Origin: an uncultured Bacteroidia bacterium
Lineage (GTDB): Bacteria; Bacteroidota; Bacteroidia; Bacteroidales; UBA932
DNA: 42,611 nt
NCBI GenBank assembly: GCA_902761655.1
Contig: CACWLD010000019.1
Location: 1 to 42,611, forward strand
Direction: 5' to 3'
Shown: positions 15,712-27,551 of the stretch, one piece after another
How the letters are laid out: every line of letters starts with the position of its first letter
How positions within the stretch are numbered: the stretch's first letter is position 1
The notes under the pieces: model-generated
The model's database searches: none
What the model was told of the DNA's origin: nothing
What the model saw: the letters and a program-made list of their open reading frames with translations, nothing else
Program-made: the position numbers and the translations under genes

Positions 15712-16942
15712 GTTCCAGAAGGCGGTCAACCGCCTCTGTGTCAGGGACGTGCCTCAGGACGGGCACGTTCTTTTTGTATATGGACACCATATGGTTCCCT
15801 TCGCCCACATAGCCCCAGTCTGCATCAGCCATCTCTCCGGGTCCATTCACTATGCAGCCCATCACGGCTATGACCATACCGCTGAGGTGTGATGTCCGCG
15901 CCTTGACCTCCTCAAAGGCTTTCTGGAGGTCGTACATAGTGCGCCCGCAGCCCGGGCAGGCTATGTATTCCGGCTTGAAGAACTGCCTGCGGGCGCCCTG
16001 TAGTATCTCCCTCTTGAGTTCCTGGTCTTCCAGGGGGAAGTCGTCTATCTCGCGGCGCAGAAGCGCCGGGCCCCAGGTGCAGGCGGCATCAAGGACGCGA
16101 AGCTCGTCAGCCGGCAGCGCCGGCATTGGCGCGCCGCTGTAGCGCGCGGCCAGATACGCCGCCACCGGCAGCTCGTTCTCCGGATCTTCAGTCAGCGAAA
16201 CACGGATGGTGTCGCCTATGCCTTCTTCCAGCAGGGTGGCTATGCCAATGCAGGACTTAACCCTTCCTGAAACGCCGTTTCCCGCTTCCGTAACTCCCAG
16301 ATGCATAGGGAACATACACCCTTCTTCCTCCATCATTTCTTTAAGAAGCCGATAGGCTTGCACTATCATCACCGTATTGCTGGCTTTGAGGGAGACCACC
16401 ACCTGGAGGAAGTCCTTTTCAATACACATCCTCACCCATTCCATTGCGGCGAGAGCCATTGCTCGGGGAGTGTTTCCATACAGGTCCGTTATATACTTGC
16501 CAAGTGAGCCGTGATTGAGACCTATCCTTACCGCCGTGCCGTGGGCGCGGCAAACATCCAGGAGGGCGGCGAACTGCTCGCGCGCCTTTGAATGGTCAGG
16601 ATGGAAGTTGCCCGGATTTATCCTTACCTTCTCCACGAAAGGCGCCACGGCAATTGCGGTGGCGGAGGAGAAATGGATGTCCGCGACCAGGGGAGTGTCT
16701 AGGCCTTCGGCCCTCAAAGTCTCCCTTATCCGGCGTATGCAGTCAACTTCCTTGAGCCCGGGCACGGTGATGCGGATGATCTGGGCTCCGGCGGCGGCAA
16801 GACGCCTGCATTGGTCCACAGTTTTGGCAACATCGTGGGTGTGAGTGTTGCACATTGTCTGGATAACAATTTTGTTAAGCCCTCCTACAACAATGTTTCC
16901 TATATTGACTTCCAGCGACTTAGTTCTGTTGCTCTTCTTCAT
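15692..16942 (-). CDS. ispG: 4-hydroxy-3-methylbut-2-en-1-yl diphosphate synthase IspG, short form
   Basis: Iron-sulfur enzyme of the MEP isoprenoid pathway that reductively opens methylerythritol cyclodiphosphate. A TTG at 16948 could extend it by two codons; I use the ATG at 16942 (416 residues). TIM barrel about 10-265 (IVIQTMCNT, ADIHFSSATA, RINPGNF, RIGLNHGSLG, IRVSLTEDP). Cluster domain: C329 and C332 in ACPGCGRTMYDLQ, C363 and E370 in MGCIVNGPGE. The end (GEMADADWGYVGEG) resembles the long Bacteroidetes form of about 600 residues, yet the large insertion domain of that form is missing; only some 50 residues link barrel and cluster domain. Last gene of the ligA operon, overlapping the upstream gene by 23 bp. 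Confidence 0.95.
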   Translation of the reverse strand: MKKSNRTKSLEVNIGNIVVGGLNKIVIQTMCNTHTHDVAKTVDQCRRLAAAGAQIIRITVPGLKEVDCIRRIRETLRAEGLDTPLVADIHFSSATAIAVAPFVEKVRINPGNFHPDHSKAREQFAALLDVCRAHGTAVRIGLNHGSLGKYITDLYGNTPRAMALAAMEWVRMCIEKDFLQVVVSLKASNTVMIVQAYRLLKEMMEEEGCMFPMHLGVTEAGNGVSGRVKSCIGIATLLEEGIGDTIRVSLTEDPENELPVAAYLAARYSGAPMPALPADELRVLDAACTWGPALLRREIDDFPLEDQELKREILQGARRQFFKPEYIACPGCGRTMYDLQKAFEEVKARTSHLSGMVIAVMGCIVNGPGEMADADWGYVGEGNHMVSIYKKNVPVLRHVPDTEAVDRLLELIEAGR

Positions 16943-17750
16943 AGACAATTCTCTTAGCTTCTCGTCTCAAATCAGCCCTGCTGCGCCCGTTTCGCTTGGA
17001 AAGATGGAAATGAAGGCTTCCGGAGACTATTACATCGAACGGATATGCGTACCAATTGTCCAGTGTCTGGCGGTATCCGGGCTCGAAAAGACTGGACCAG
17101 CTGTAGCGGACCTTGGCGGTGAGATGCAACTCGAAGGGGGAGAACACCAGACCAAGTCCGGCTCCGCCCTGAAGGCCGTAATCGTAGCGGTAATCAAAGC
17201 TGCGGTAAGAGTGCGCAATCTCTTCCGACACGTACGGGCCGGTCCTTTCTATGGTATTCCTGTATGCGCCGTAAATGCCCAGCAGTCCTATGAGCTTGAA
17301 GTACTCGGTATCGTAATGGATCTGGGTCAGGAAAGGCACTTCGTAAATCTGCATAACCACCTGCTCCGCGCCCTCCAGATTGGGCGTAAATCCGGTCTCC
17401 TTGGACATCTTGAACCTGTACCCCTCATAACCGTTGTAGAAGCCTATCTGGAAGCCGAAATACGGCATATAGCCGAACATCTTGCTGTACTTTGTGAGCG
17501 TCACTCCGTAATAGCCCGGAACCATCATTGTTTCCTGGCTGAACTTTGGGACGAACTGCTGGCGCACGAAGGAGACTCCGTACTCCACGCCAACCATCCA
17601 GTAATCGTTCAGCTTGAAGATGTTTGAGACCTTGGCGGTGTCCAGGTACTCGTCAGTATATTCGAAATGGTCCGGCAGGGGAGCGTCCTGCGCGCGGGTG
17701 ACCGCGCAGCAGAAAAGCAGGAGCAGGACTGTATATATAAGTCTTTTCAT
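16920..17750 (-). CDS. Outer-membrane beta-barrel protein
   Basis: 276 residues. Signal peptide 1-20 (MKRLIYTVLLLLFCCAVTRA, cleavage before QD). The mature part has many alternating aromatic and polar strands (VGVEYGVSFVRQ, YMPYFGFQIGFYNGY, LIGLLGIYGAY, YGLQGGAGLGLVF, LHLTAKVRYSW), typical of a small porin-like barrel. A basic, charged tail (LSKRNGRSRADLRREAKRI) follows the barrel. General resemblance to the PorT/PF13568-type barrels of Bacteroidetes, but I cannot name a specific member. It begins two bases after the preceding lipoprotein gene and overlaps ispG, so all are read from one message. Confidence 0.75.
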   Translation of the reverse strand: MKRLIYTVLLLLFCCAVTRAQDAPLPDHFEYTDEYLDTAKVSNIFKLNDYWMVGVEYGVSFVRQQFVPKFSQETMMVPGYYGVTLTKYSKMFGYMPYFGFQIGFYNGYEGYRFKMSKETGFTPNLEGAEQVVMQIYEVPFLTQIHYDTEYFKLIGLLGIYGAYRNTIERTGPYVSEEIAHSYRSFDYRYDYGLQGGAGLGLVFSPFELHLTAKVRYSWSSLFEPGYRQTLDNWYAYPFDVIVSGSLHFHLSKRNGRSRADLRREAKRIVYEEEQQN

Positions 17751-17752
17751 TG

Positions 17753-19543
17753 TCAGAACAGTTCTTCAAGGTCCACCGTCTGGTTTATGACAGCCGAAGC
17801 GGGTATGTCCAGAAGCGGATTGTCGTTGATTTTCAAATACTGCACCTTTTCCGGCATCTGATGGTCAAGCAGGCTTCCGCTGTCAACGTAGGAATTGCCG
17901 TTCATATCTTCAGTGATGCGGATGTAGTACTTGCCTGACTTGATGTACGGGAACACAAGGGACCTGTCCGCAGTGATTATGAAACTGCGCAGGACATTTG
18001 TCCTCCTCTCGTCAAGCAACTCTATGATATACTTGTGATGCACGTTACGGACATCCAGGTTAAGAGAGCTGAGCTCTTCGTCCGTAGGCAGGGAAACAGA
18101 AACCTCCGTGCTGTCGTTCCAATGGTTGTTGATATCCCTGAAAATACGGTTTGGAATCTTGACGGTATAGCCGTAACCGGGAAGCATAATTTCCTTTGGC
18201 TTAATATTATACTTCCTTATATCTAAAGTATCCCTAGAATATGTGAAGGAACCCTCTTCATCCTGGTTCCTGGGATTTGTGATGACAAATTTGATGGAAT
18301 CGAACCAGGCGTTTATGATAGGATACTCAAAAGCCAGGACAAAGCCGTCCTGTTCTATCTTCTCCGGCTCAGCCTTAAGGTCAAAGACGCATATGGTGTC
18401 CGTATGGTTTATCTCCTCCTGGACAAAGCGGCGTGTCCTCCTGGGGTTCTGGTTGCCCAGCTTGATTTCTTCTGTGAATCCGCTCAGAACGCCGGTGGTG
18501 TCGGTCTTGAGGTAGTTCACGAACAGGTTTACGGTATCCGGAATGGGACGCTGGTCATTGATCCACATCTCCAGGGAATCCCTCTCAAGGTTTATCTGGG
18601 TTATTAGCCTGTCCGGGGTTACGCCGGCTATCCACATTGTGTCTATGTGCGCGTTGCGCGCGTTGAACGATATGAAGGCGGACCTTTCCGTCCTGCGTCC
18701 GGAGTTCTTGATGTACTGCCTGGAAGGGGTCTCGCGGAACATACTCAGCTCGTATTCAGCCTTCCTTTCGCGGCAGGCCACGGTGTCCTTCATATTGAAG
18801 AACGTCAGTTCATATACGCTGTCCCTTATTACGTTGACGGGCCTTATCAGGGAATCCAGGAAGGCTATCTGTTCAGTGTCGGGGTCGTAGAGATTGTTGT
18901 TGTTCTCGTCCTTTATGGCATATATCCTGAACGGCTTGTCAGGGATGTTGCGGAAACAGAAGTATCCCCAGTCGTCGGTCTTTGTGGCGGCGAAAGGACG
19001 CTGGTTGAAAACGGCGGAGTCGTCCTGTGACTCATACAACAGCACGGTGGCTTCCTTGACCGGGTCAAGTGTAGAGCAATCCTGCACTAAACCAGTCATA
19101 TACAGGGAGTCAATTGAATCTCCGGTTGAGAACACGTAGGAGTATCCCGGATAGGGATTGTTCTCGTTGTTGTCCTGCAAGGCCCCGTAGAAATTCAGGG
19201 TGTATGTAGTGTTTTCCTCTAGCGGTTCCTCAAAGGATATTATAAGGTTCTTGCCCTTGATGCGGTACTTGGGCAGTGTTTTCTGAGGAGGGGAGAGGAA
19301 GATGTTGCGCGGGTTGGACACCTTGAAATACTCGTCAAAGGTGAAGACGAACTTTGCCCCGGTGACGGGAACGCCCAGAACATACGGGCGCGGGTTCATC
19401 TTTACTATCACCGGCGGGATGGTGTCCTTCTTGCCACCGGTAGGTGCCTGTGAGGTGTTGGCGCAGGAATGGGAGAACATAGCCCCCCAAAGGACCAGCA
19501 GCACCGGCAGCACCGGGAAATATCTCTTCCAGAATTCTTTCAT
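17753..19543 (-). CDS. Ig-like-domain lipoprotein
   Basis: 596 residues. The N-terminus is a lipoprotein signal with lipobox-like FSHSC and the lipidated C27, followed by the Bacteroidetes-style start NTSQAPTGGKKDTIPP. An Ig-like domain (Big_5 type) spans about 42-140 (FTFDEYFKV, KNLIISFEEPLEENTTYTLNF). A carboxypeptidase-regulatory-like beta domain follows at about 150-225 (GLVQDCSTLDPVKEATVLLY ... FRIYAIKDENNNNLYDPDTE). The remainder is beta-rich with no motif I know, ending in a region resembling the first (YYIRITEDMNGNSYVDSG). Probably on the outer membrane or in the periplasm. Starts directly after the relA stop with no gap. Confidence 0.75.
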   Translation of the reverse strand: MKEFWKRYFPVLPVLLVLWGAMFSHSCANTSQAPTGGKKDTIPPVIVKMNPRPYVLGVPVTGAKFVFTFDEYFKVSNPRNIFLSPPQKTLPKYRIKGKNLIISFEEPLEENTTYTLNFYGALQDNNENNPYPGYSYVFSTGDSIDSLYMTGLVQDCSTLDPVKEATVLLYESQDDSAVFNQRPFAATKTDDWGYFCFRNIPDKPFRIYAIKDENNNNLYDPDTEQIAFLDSLIRPVNVIRDSVYELTFFNMKDTVACRERKAEYELSMFRETPSRQYIKNSGRRTERSAFISFNARNAHIDTMWIAGVTPDRLITQINLERDSLEMWINDQRPIPDTVNLFVNYLKTDTTGVLSGFTEEIKLGNQNPRRTRRFVQEEINHTDTICVFDLKAEPEKIEQDGFVLAFEYPIINAWFDSIKFVITNPRNQDEEGSFTYSRDTLDIRKYNIKPKEIMLPGYGYTVKIPNRIFRDINNHWNDSTEVSVSLPTDEELSSLNLDVRNVHHKYIIELLDERRTNVLRSFIITADRSLVFPYIKSGKYYIRITEDMNGNSYVDSGSLLDHQMPEKVQYLKINDNPLLDIPASAVINQTVDLEELF

Positions 19544-23814
<4,271 letters not shown>

Positions 23815-23826
23815 CCAAAATATTAT

Positions 23827-23834
23827 TAAATTTG
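23827..23834 (+). promoter_or_regulatory. Putative phosphofructokinase promoter, -7 element
   Basis: TAAATTTG on the plus strand, 44 nt before the ATG at 23879. The divergent ligA box lies 12 bp to the left on the other strand. Confidence 0.45.
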
Positions 23835-23878
23835 CGTCACTCCGGTTGGTAGTAGATTCAATAAATACATATTAGACA

Positions 23879-25111
23879 ATGAAAGATGCAGTAATTATCC
23901 TTTGCGGCGGCGGCCCGGCTCCGGGTATGAACACCGTCGTATGTTCAGTAGCAAAGACTTTTCTTAATCACGGTTTCCGCGTAATAGGCCTTCACGAGGG
24001 CTATACCGGCCTTTTCAGCAAGAATCCCCGCATTGAGGACTTAGACTTCCACAAGGCTGACAGATTCTTTGACAAGGGAGGTTCCTATCTCCAGATGAGC
24101 CGTTTCAAACCCACTGACGCAGACTTCGAGAACAATTTCAACCTGAGCCTGTTCCAGGACAACAACATCAAGCTCCTGGTTACCGTTGGAGGAGACGATA
24201 CCGCTTCAACCGCAAACCGTATCGCAAAGTTCCTTACTGCCAAGAATTTCCCCATCAAGAACATCCACGTTCCCAAGACCATTGACAACGACCTTCCTCT
24301 GCCGGGCAACAGCCCCACCTTTGGATTCAACTCCGCCAAGGACGAAGGCGCCCACCTTGCACGCACCATATACGAGGATGCCCGCACATCCGGCAACTGG
24401 CTTCTCATTTCCGCAATGGGACGCAGCGCAGGCCACCTTGCACTGCATATCGGAGAGGCCACCCACTGCCCTATGACCATCCTTCCCGAGATGTTCAACA
24501 AGACAGAGATCACCGTTGACAAGATCATCAAGCTCACCCTTTCCGCAATCATCAAGCGCAAGATCCTTGGAATTGGTTACGGAACCGTAGTAGTTGCCGA
24601 GGGCGTATTCCACGACCTGGATTCAGAGGACCTCAAGGCTACCGGCGTACATATGAGCTATGACGAGCACGGACACCCGGAGCTTGGCAAAATCAGCAAG
24701 GCCGTCCTCTTCAACGACATCCTTGAAAAAGAGTACAAGAGGCTGGGTATCAAGGTTAAGACCCGTCCGGTAGAGATCGGCTACGACGTACGCTGCCAGG
24801 ATCCTATCGCATTCGACCTCACATACTGCACCCAGATGGCTATGGGAGTATACGACCTCTTTGAGAAAGGCGAAACCGGATGTATGGTATATGTTGACGC
24901 CTATGGCGAGCCCCATCCGCTCTACCTCAAGGACCTCCAGGACGCAAGCGGCAAGATTCCTCCGCGCAGGGTTGACATCGACGGCGGAATAGCTCAGAAC
25001 TATTACAAGAACATCTGCCACTACATCACCCCTGAAGATTACGAGGCCGCAAAGGCATACGTACCTGATCCTGAGAACTATGACTTCAAAAAAATCCTCA
25101 ATTGGGATTAA
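23879..25111 (+). CDS. pfp: 6-phosphofructokinase, pyrophosphate-dependent type
   Basis: Phosphorylates fructose 6-phosphate at C1 in glycolysis. 410 residues. N-terminal phosphate-binding GGGPAPGMN at 10-18. The phosphoryl-donor site reads GGDD at 104-107 (LVTVGGDDTAS) rather than the GGDG of ATP enzymes, and PKTIDND at 132-138 carries the lysine typical of PPi enzymes; by established family rules this predicts pyrophosphate as donor, making the step reversible. Active-site D136 is present. Substrate region includes SAMGRSAGHLAL. The final part (YVPDPENYDFKKIL) is charged. Own promoter box; 59 bp before the next gene, which may have its own promoter. Confidence 0.92.
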   Translation: MKDAVIILCGGGPAPGMNTVVCSVAKTFLNHGFRVIGLHEGYTGLFSKNPRIEDLDFHKADRFFDKGGSYLQMSRFKPTDADFENNFNLSLFQDNNIKLLVTVGGDDTASTANRIAKFLTAKNFPIKNIHVPKTIDNDLPLPGNSPTFGFNSAKDEGAHLARTIYEDARTSGNWLLISAMGRSAGHLALHIGEATHCPMTILPEMFNKTEITVDKIIKLTLSAIIKRKILGIGYGTVVVAEGVFHDLDSEDLKATGVHMSYDEHGHPELGKISKAVLFNDILEKEYKRLGIKVKTRPVEIGYDVRCQDPIAFDLTYCTQMAMGVYDLFEKGETGCMVYVDAYGEPHPLYLKDLQDASGKIPPRRVDIDGGIAQNYYKNICHYITPEDYEAAKAYVPDPENYDFKKILNWD

Positions 25112-25134
25112 TTGAAAAATAATTCTTATATTTA
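25102..25134 (+). promoter_or_regulatory. Putative yegP-like gene promoter
   Basis: TTGG (25102-25105) and TATATTTA (25127-25134) with a 21-nt spacer approximate the Bacteroides -33/-7 promoter, one mismatch in the -7 box. The -7 ends 36 nt before the next ATG; its -33 lies within the last codons of the phosphofructokinase gene. Confidence 0.35.
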
Positions 25135-25170
25135 AGGCACGATTAACATTATTAACAATCAAATAATACC

Positions 25171-25515
25171 ATGGGAAAATTTGAAATCAAGATCAGGAAG
25201 GACGGAGAATTCCAGTTCAACCTCAAGGCCGGTAACGGTGAAATCATCCTCACCAGCGAGGGCTACACAACAAAGGCAGCCTGCCTGAACGGAATCGAGT
25301 CTGTAAGGAAGAATTCCGCAGACGACGCTAAATTTGAAGTTCTCGAGGCAAAGAACGGAAAGATGTATTTCCGTCTCAAAGCCGGCAACGGCCAGGTAAT
25401 TGGCGCTAGCCAGATGTACGCTTCAAAGGAGACCGCAAAGAAGGGAATCGCTTCTGTAAAGAGGAACGCACCTGAGGCTGTTATCGTAGAACTCGAGCCG
25501 GCTCCGGAGGCCTAA
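25171..25515 (+). CDS. YegP-like DUF1508 (UPF0339) protein
   Basis: 114 residues made of two similar halves, about 3-50 and 54-104. Each carries FELK/FNLKAGNG followed by a strand, a TKA or KETAKKG helix and a GI-SV motif (FNLKAGNGEIIL ... GIESVRKN; FRLKAGNGQVIG ... GIASVKRN). This is the DUF1508 tandem fold; its biochemical role is not established. Small and cytoplasmic. Often well expressed in other bacteria, but that cannot be judged here. Its stop overlaps the last 4 bp of the convergent GH13 gene. Confidence 0.9.
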   Translation: MGKFEIKIRKDGEFQFNLKAGNGEIILTSEGYTTKAACLNGIESVRKNSADDAKFEVLEAKNGKMYFRLKAGNGQVIGASQMYASKETAKKGIASVKRNAPEAVIVELEPAPEA

Positions 25516-26747
25516 AGCTTGAGGATGTTTCCTCCCATAGGGGGGATACTGATATTTATTCGGCTGGTATATCCCGGTATGAAAACGGATATATCAGCCT
25601 TTTCTTTTGTGAAGTTGGCTCCAAGGAGGAAGGTTCCGCGCTCAGAGATGCGCATCCAGATATAGTGGCTGTCAACCTTGAAGCCGGGGGTGTCCATATT
25701 GCAGTAGACCAGGTCGTAGGTCTCGCCCCAGTCAGGGGCCTCCGCCATCAGGCGGCGGAAGCGGTTGAGGGTTTCCAACTCTTTCTGTTCCAGGCCCTGA
25801 CGGGTGTGGATATAGGTGTAGAGGCGCTGGAGGGAAGGCACGGTGATCTTGTTGAAGATGGAGGTGCGGTGGTCCTTGGTATCGGCGGCAGCCTCTCCAA
25901 CTTCTTCTCCAAAATACAGCATAAAGGGAGCCCTGTTCAGGAGGAGGGAGACGAACAGGGCAGGGTAGGCCTCCGGCATACGCGGTTCATCGTGGTTCTC
26001 CAGGAAGTTGAGCATCCTGGGCTGCAGGTCCTGAAGGAACTGCCAGTTCCAGGATATCTTGCGGGCGTTGCCTCGGCCTTCCATAAGGTCCTTGAGGATA
26101 TCGTAGAGCCCGGACTTGTCGTACAGGAGGTCGAAGCCAACGTCGTGTACGTATCGGCGGTATCTTTCACGGGTATAGACTTCGGCAATGAAGATAAGCT
26201 TGGGATACTGGCTCTTCACTTGGGCAATGAGCCATTTCATATACTCAGGAGGTACCATTTCCACCATATCGCAGCGGAAGCCGTCAACGCCCTTGGAGGC
26301 CCAGAAAAGCAGGATGTCGCGCATCTTCTCCCAGTTGGAGCGGCGGCTGTAGTCCACCTTGAGGGTGTCGGACCAGTCGTAGTCATAGTAGCCGCAGGTC
26401 TCTATGGAGCCGTGGGCGTCGGAGTAGTCAGGGGAGACGTGGTTGGGGACATAGTCTATTATCACGCCAAGGCCTTGGTCGTGGGTGCGCTTTACCAGGG
26501 CCTGGAAGTCCTGCATACGGGCATCAGGATTGGAACTCAGGTAGGGGTTGACGTCGTAATAGTCGCAGATGGAGTAGGGGGAGCCTGGGTTGCCCTTGAC
26601 ATAGGGCTTGCCGGTGGAATGGCGTATGATCCCAGTGTACCACACGTGAGTTACTCCAAGGGTCTTGAAGTACTCAAGACATTGATCGTCAATCTGTTGC
26701 AGTGTGCCGTTTCCCCACAGGCGGGGGAGCATCTGGTATATGATCAT
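25512..26747 (-). CDS. Cytoplasmic alpha-amylase-family (GH13) enzyme
   Basis: 411 residues, no signal peptide, so it acts in the cytoplasm, presumably on alpha-glucans or oligosaccharides. TIM-barrel motifs of GH13 in order: DYVPNH at 98-103 (region I), GFRCDMVEM with nucleophile D160 (region II), FIAEVYT with acid/base E189 (region III) and ENHDEPR with D253 (region IV). Small C-terminal beta-domain (FLLGANFTKEKADISVFIPG). All catalytic residues are present. Substrate is not predictable from what I see. The ATG overlaps the preceding methyltransferase stop (ATGA), so the two are coupled. An even longer open frame (421 codons) lies antisense to it but has no recognisable protein features. 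Confidence 0.93.
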   Translation of the reverse strand: MIIYQMLPRLWGNGTLQQIDDQCLEYFKTLGVTHVWYTGIIRHSTGKPYVKGNPGSPYSICDYYDVNPYLSSNPDARMQDFQALVKRTHDQGLGVIIDYVPNHVSPDYSDAHGSIETCGYYDYDWSDTLKVDYSRRSNWEKMRDILLFWASKGVDGFRCDMVEMVPPEYMKWLIAQVKSQYPKLIFIAEVYTRERYRRYVHDVGFDLLYDKSGLYDILKDLMEGRGNARKISWNWQFLQDLQPRMLNFLENHDEPRMPEAYPALFVSLLLNRAPFMLYFGEEVGEAAADTKDHRTSIFNKITVPSLQRLYTYIHTRQGLEQKELETLNRFRRLMAEAPDWGETYDLVYCNMDTPGFKVDSHYIWMRISERGTFLLGANFTKEKADISVFIPGYTSRINISIPPMGGNILKL

Positions 26748-27457
26748 CTGCGTCTGAATTCTGAAAGGGTTACTGCCGTTGCCACGGCAACGTTGAGCGA
26801 CTCCGCCGTGGGTGCGCCTCCGCTGAAGGACGGTATGAACAACCTGCCGTCAACCTCTTTGCCCACTTCCGGGCTTATGCCCTGGGACTCGCTGCCCATT
26901 ACAATGAGGCCTTCCTTGGAAAGCGGCTGAGCGTAGATATCCTCTCCGTCAAGGAAGGTACCGTACACCTTGAGGCCGGCCTTTCGGAAACGGCGGCAGA
27001 GATCCGGAATGTCGCAGTAGACAACTTTCTTGCGGAAGATGGCTCCCATTGTGGCCTGCACGGTCTTGGGGTTGTACAGTTCCACGCAGTCAGGGGAGGC
27101 GTAAATCACGTCCACGCCAAACCAGTCCGCAAGGCGGATGATGGTCCCAAAGTTCCCCGGGTCCCGGATGCCGTCCAGGGCGAGGCACAGGCCGCCGGTT
27201 TCCGCGGGAACGGAAAGGGGCTTTGCCTTGACCACGGCCAGGACGGGAGAGGGGCTGCTGAGCTGGGAGATGCGCGCCATTGCATCGTAGCCTATGTCAT
27301 CCCTCTTCCAAATCTCAACCACCTGGAAGTCAGAGGCCAGCGCCTCCGCCACCATTTTCTCTCCTTCCACCACAAAGAGGCCCAGGCTGTCCCGGTACTT
27401 CTTTGCAGAGAGGGATCTGATTGTCTTGATGCGGTTGTTGGATAGGGTAGTGTCCAT
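26744..27457 (-). CDS. TrmH/SpoU-family RNA 2'-O-methyltransferase
   Basis: SPOUT-class methyltransferase transferring a methyl from S-adenosylmethionine to a ribose 2'-OH in rRNA or tRNA. I start at the ATG at 27457 (MDTTLSNNRIKTI, 237 residues); an ATG at 27490 would add 11 codons but would include the -7 promoter box. N-terminal substrate-binding part about 15-90 (LFVVEGEKMV); SPOUT domain with motif 1 ALDGIRDPGNFGTIIRLADW (near 103-122), motif 2 LIVMGSESQGIS and motif 3 ESLNVAVATAVTL, which make the knotted cofactor site. The target nucleoside cannot be named. Coupled to the downstream GH13 gene. Confidence 0.9.
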   Translation of the reverse strand: MDTTLSNNRIKTIRSLSAKKYRDSLGLFVVEGEKMVAEALASDFQVVEIWKRDDIGYDAMARISQLSSPSPVLAVVKAKPLSVPAETGGLCLALDGIRDPGNFGTIIRLADWFGVDVIYASPDCVELYNPKTVQATMGAIFRKKVVYCDIPDLCRRFRKAGLKVYGTFLDGEDIYAQPLSKEGLIVMGSESQGISPEVGKEVDGRLFIPSFSGGAPTAESLNVAVATAVTLSEFRRR

Positions 27458-27477
27458 TGGGTTTGGTCGTGCGAACA

Positions 27478-27485
27478 CAAATTTA
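27478..27485 (-). promoter_or_regulatory. Putative RNA methyltransferase promoter, -7 element
   Basis: Minus-strand TAAATTTG, an exact -7 match, 20 nt upstream of the ATG at 27457. It argues against the upstream ATG at 27490, which lies before this box. Confidence 0.45.
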
Positions 27486-27529
27486 GCCACAATTCTTTAT
27501 TAAATGCCCCTTCGTACAGTTTTTTCTCT

Positions 27530-27537
27530 TAAATTTG
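27530..27537 (+). promoter_or_regulatory. Putative tamL-like operon promoter, -7 element
   Basis: TAAATTTG, exact match to the -7 consensus, ends 5 bp before the ATG at 27543 and 14 bp before that at 27552. The leader would be very short; this favours the second ATG. Confidence 0.4.
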
Positions 27538-27551
27538 TATTTATGCGCGCT

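Noticed and set aside
16920-17750. Naming the barrel protein PorT
   Set aside because: Small Bacteroidetes barrels look alike; I see no residue pattern unique to PorT and no other type IX secretion gene in the window.
25665-26930. 421-codon open frame on the plus strand
   Set aside because: It is antisense to the GH13 gene, which has all four catalytic regions, and to the end of the methyltransferase. Its translation shows no family features and follows from codon bias of the real genes.
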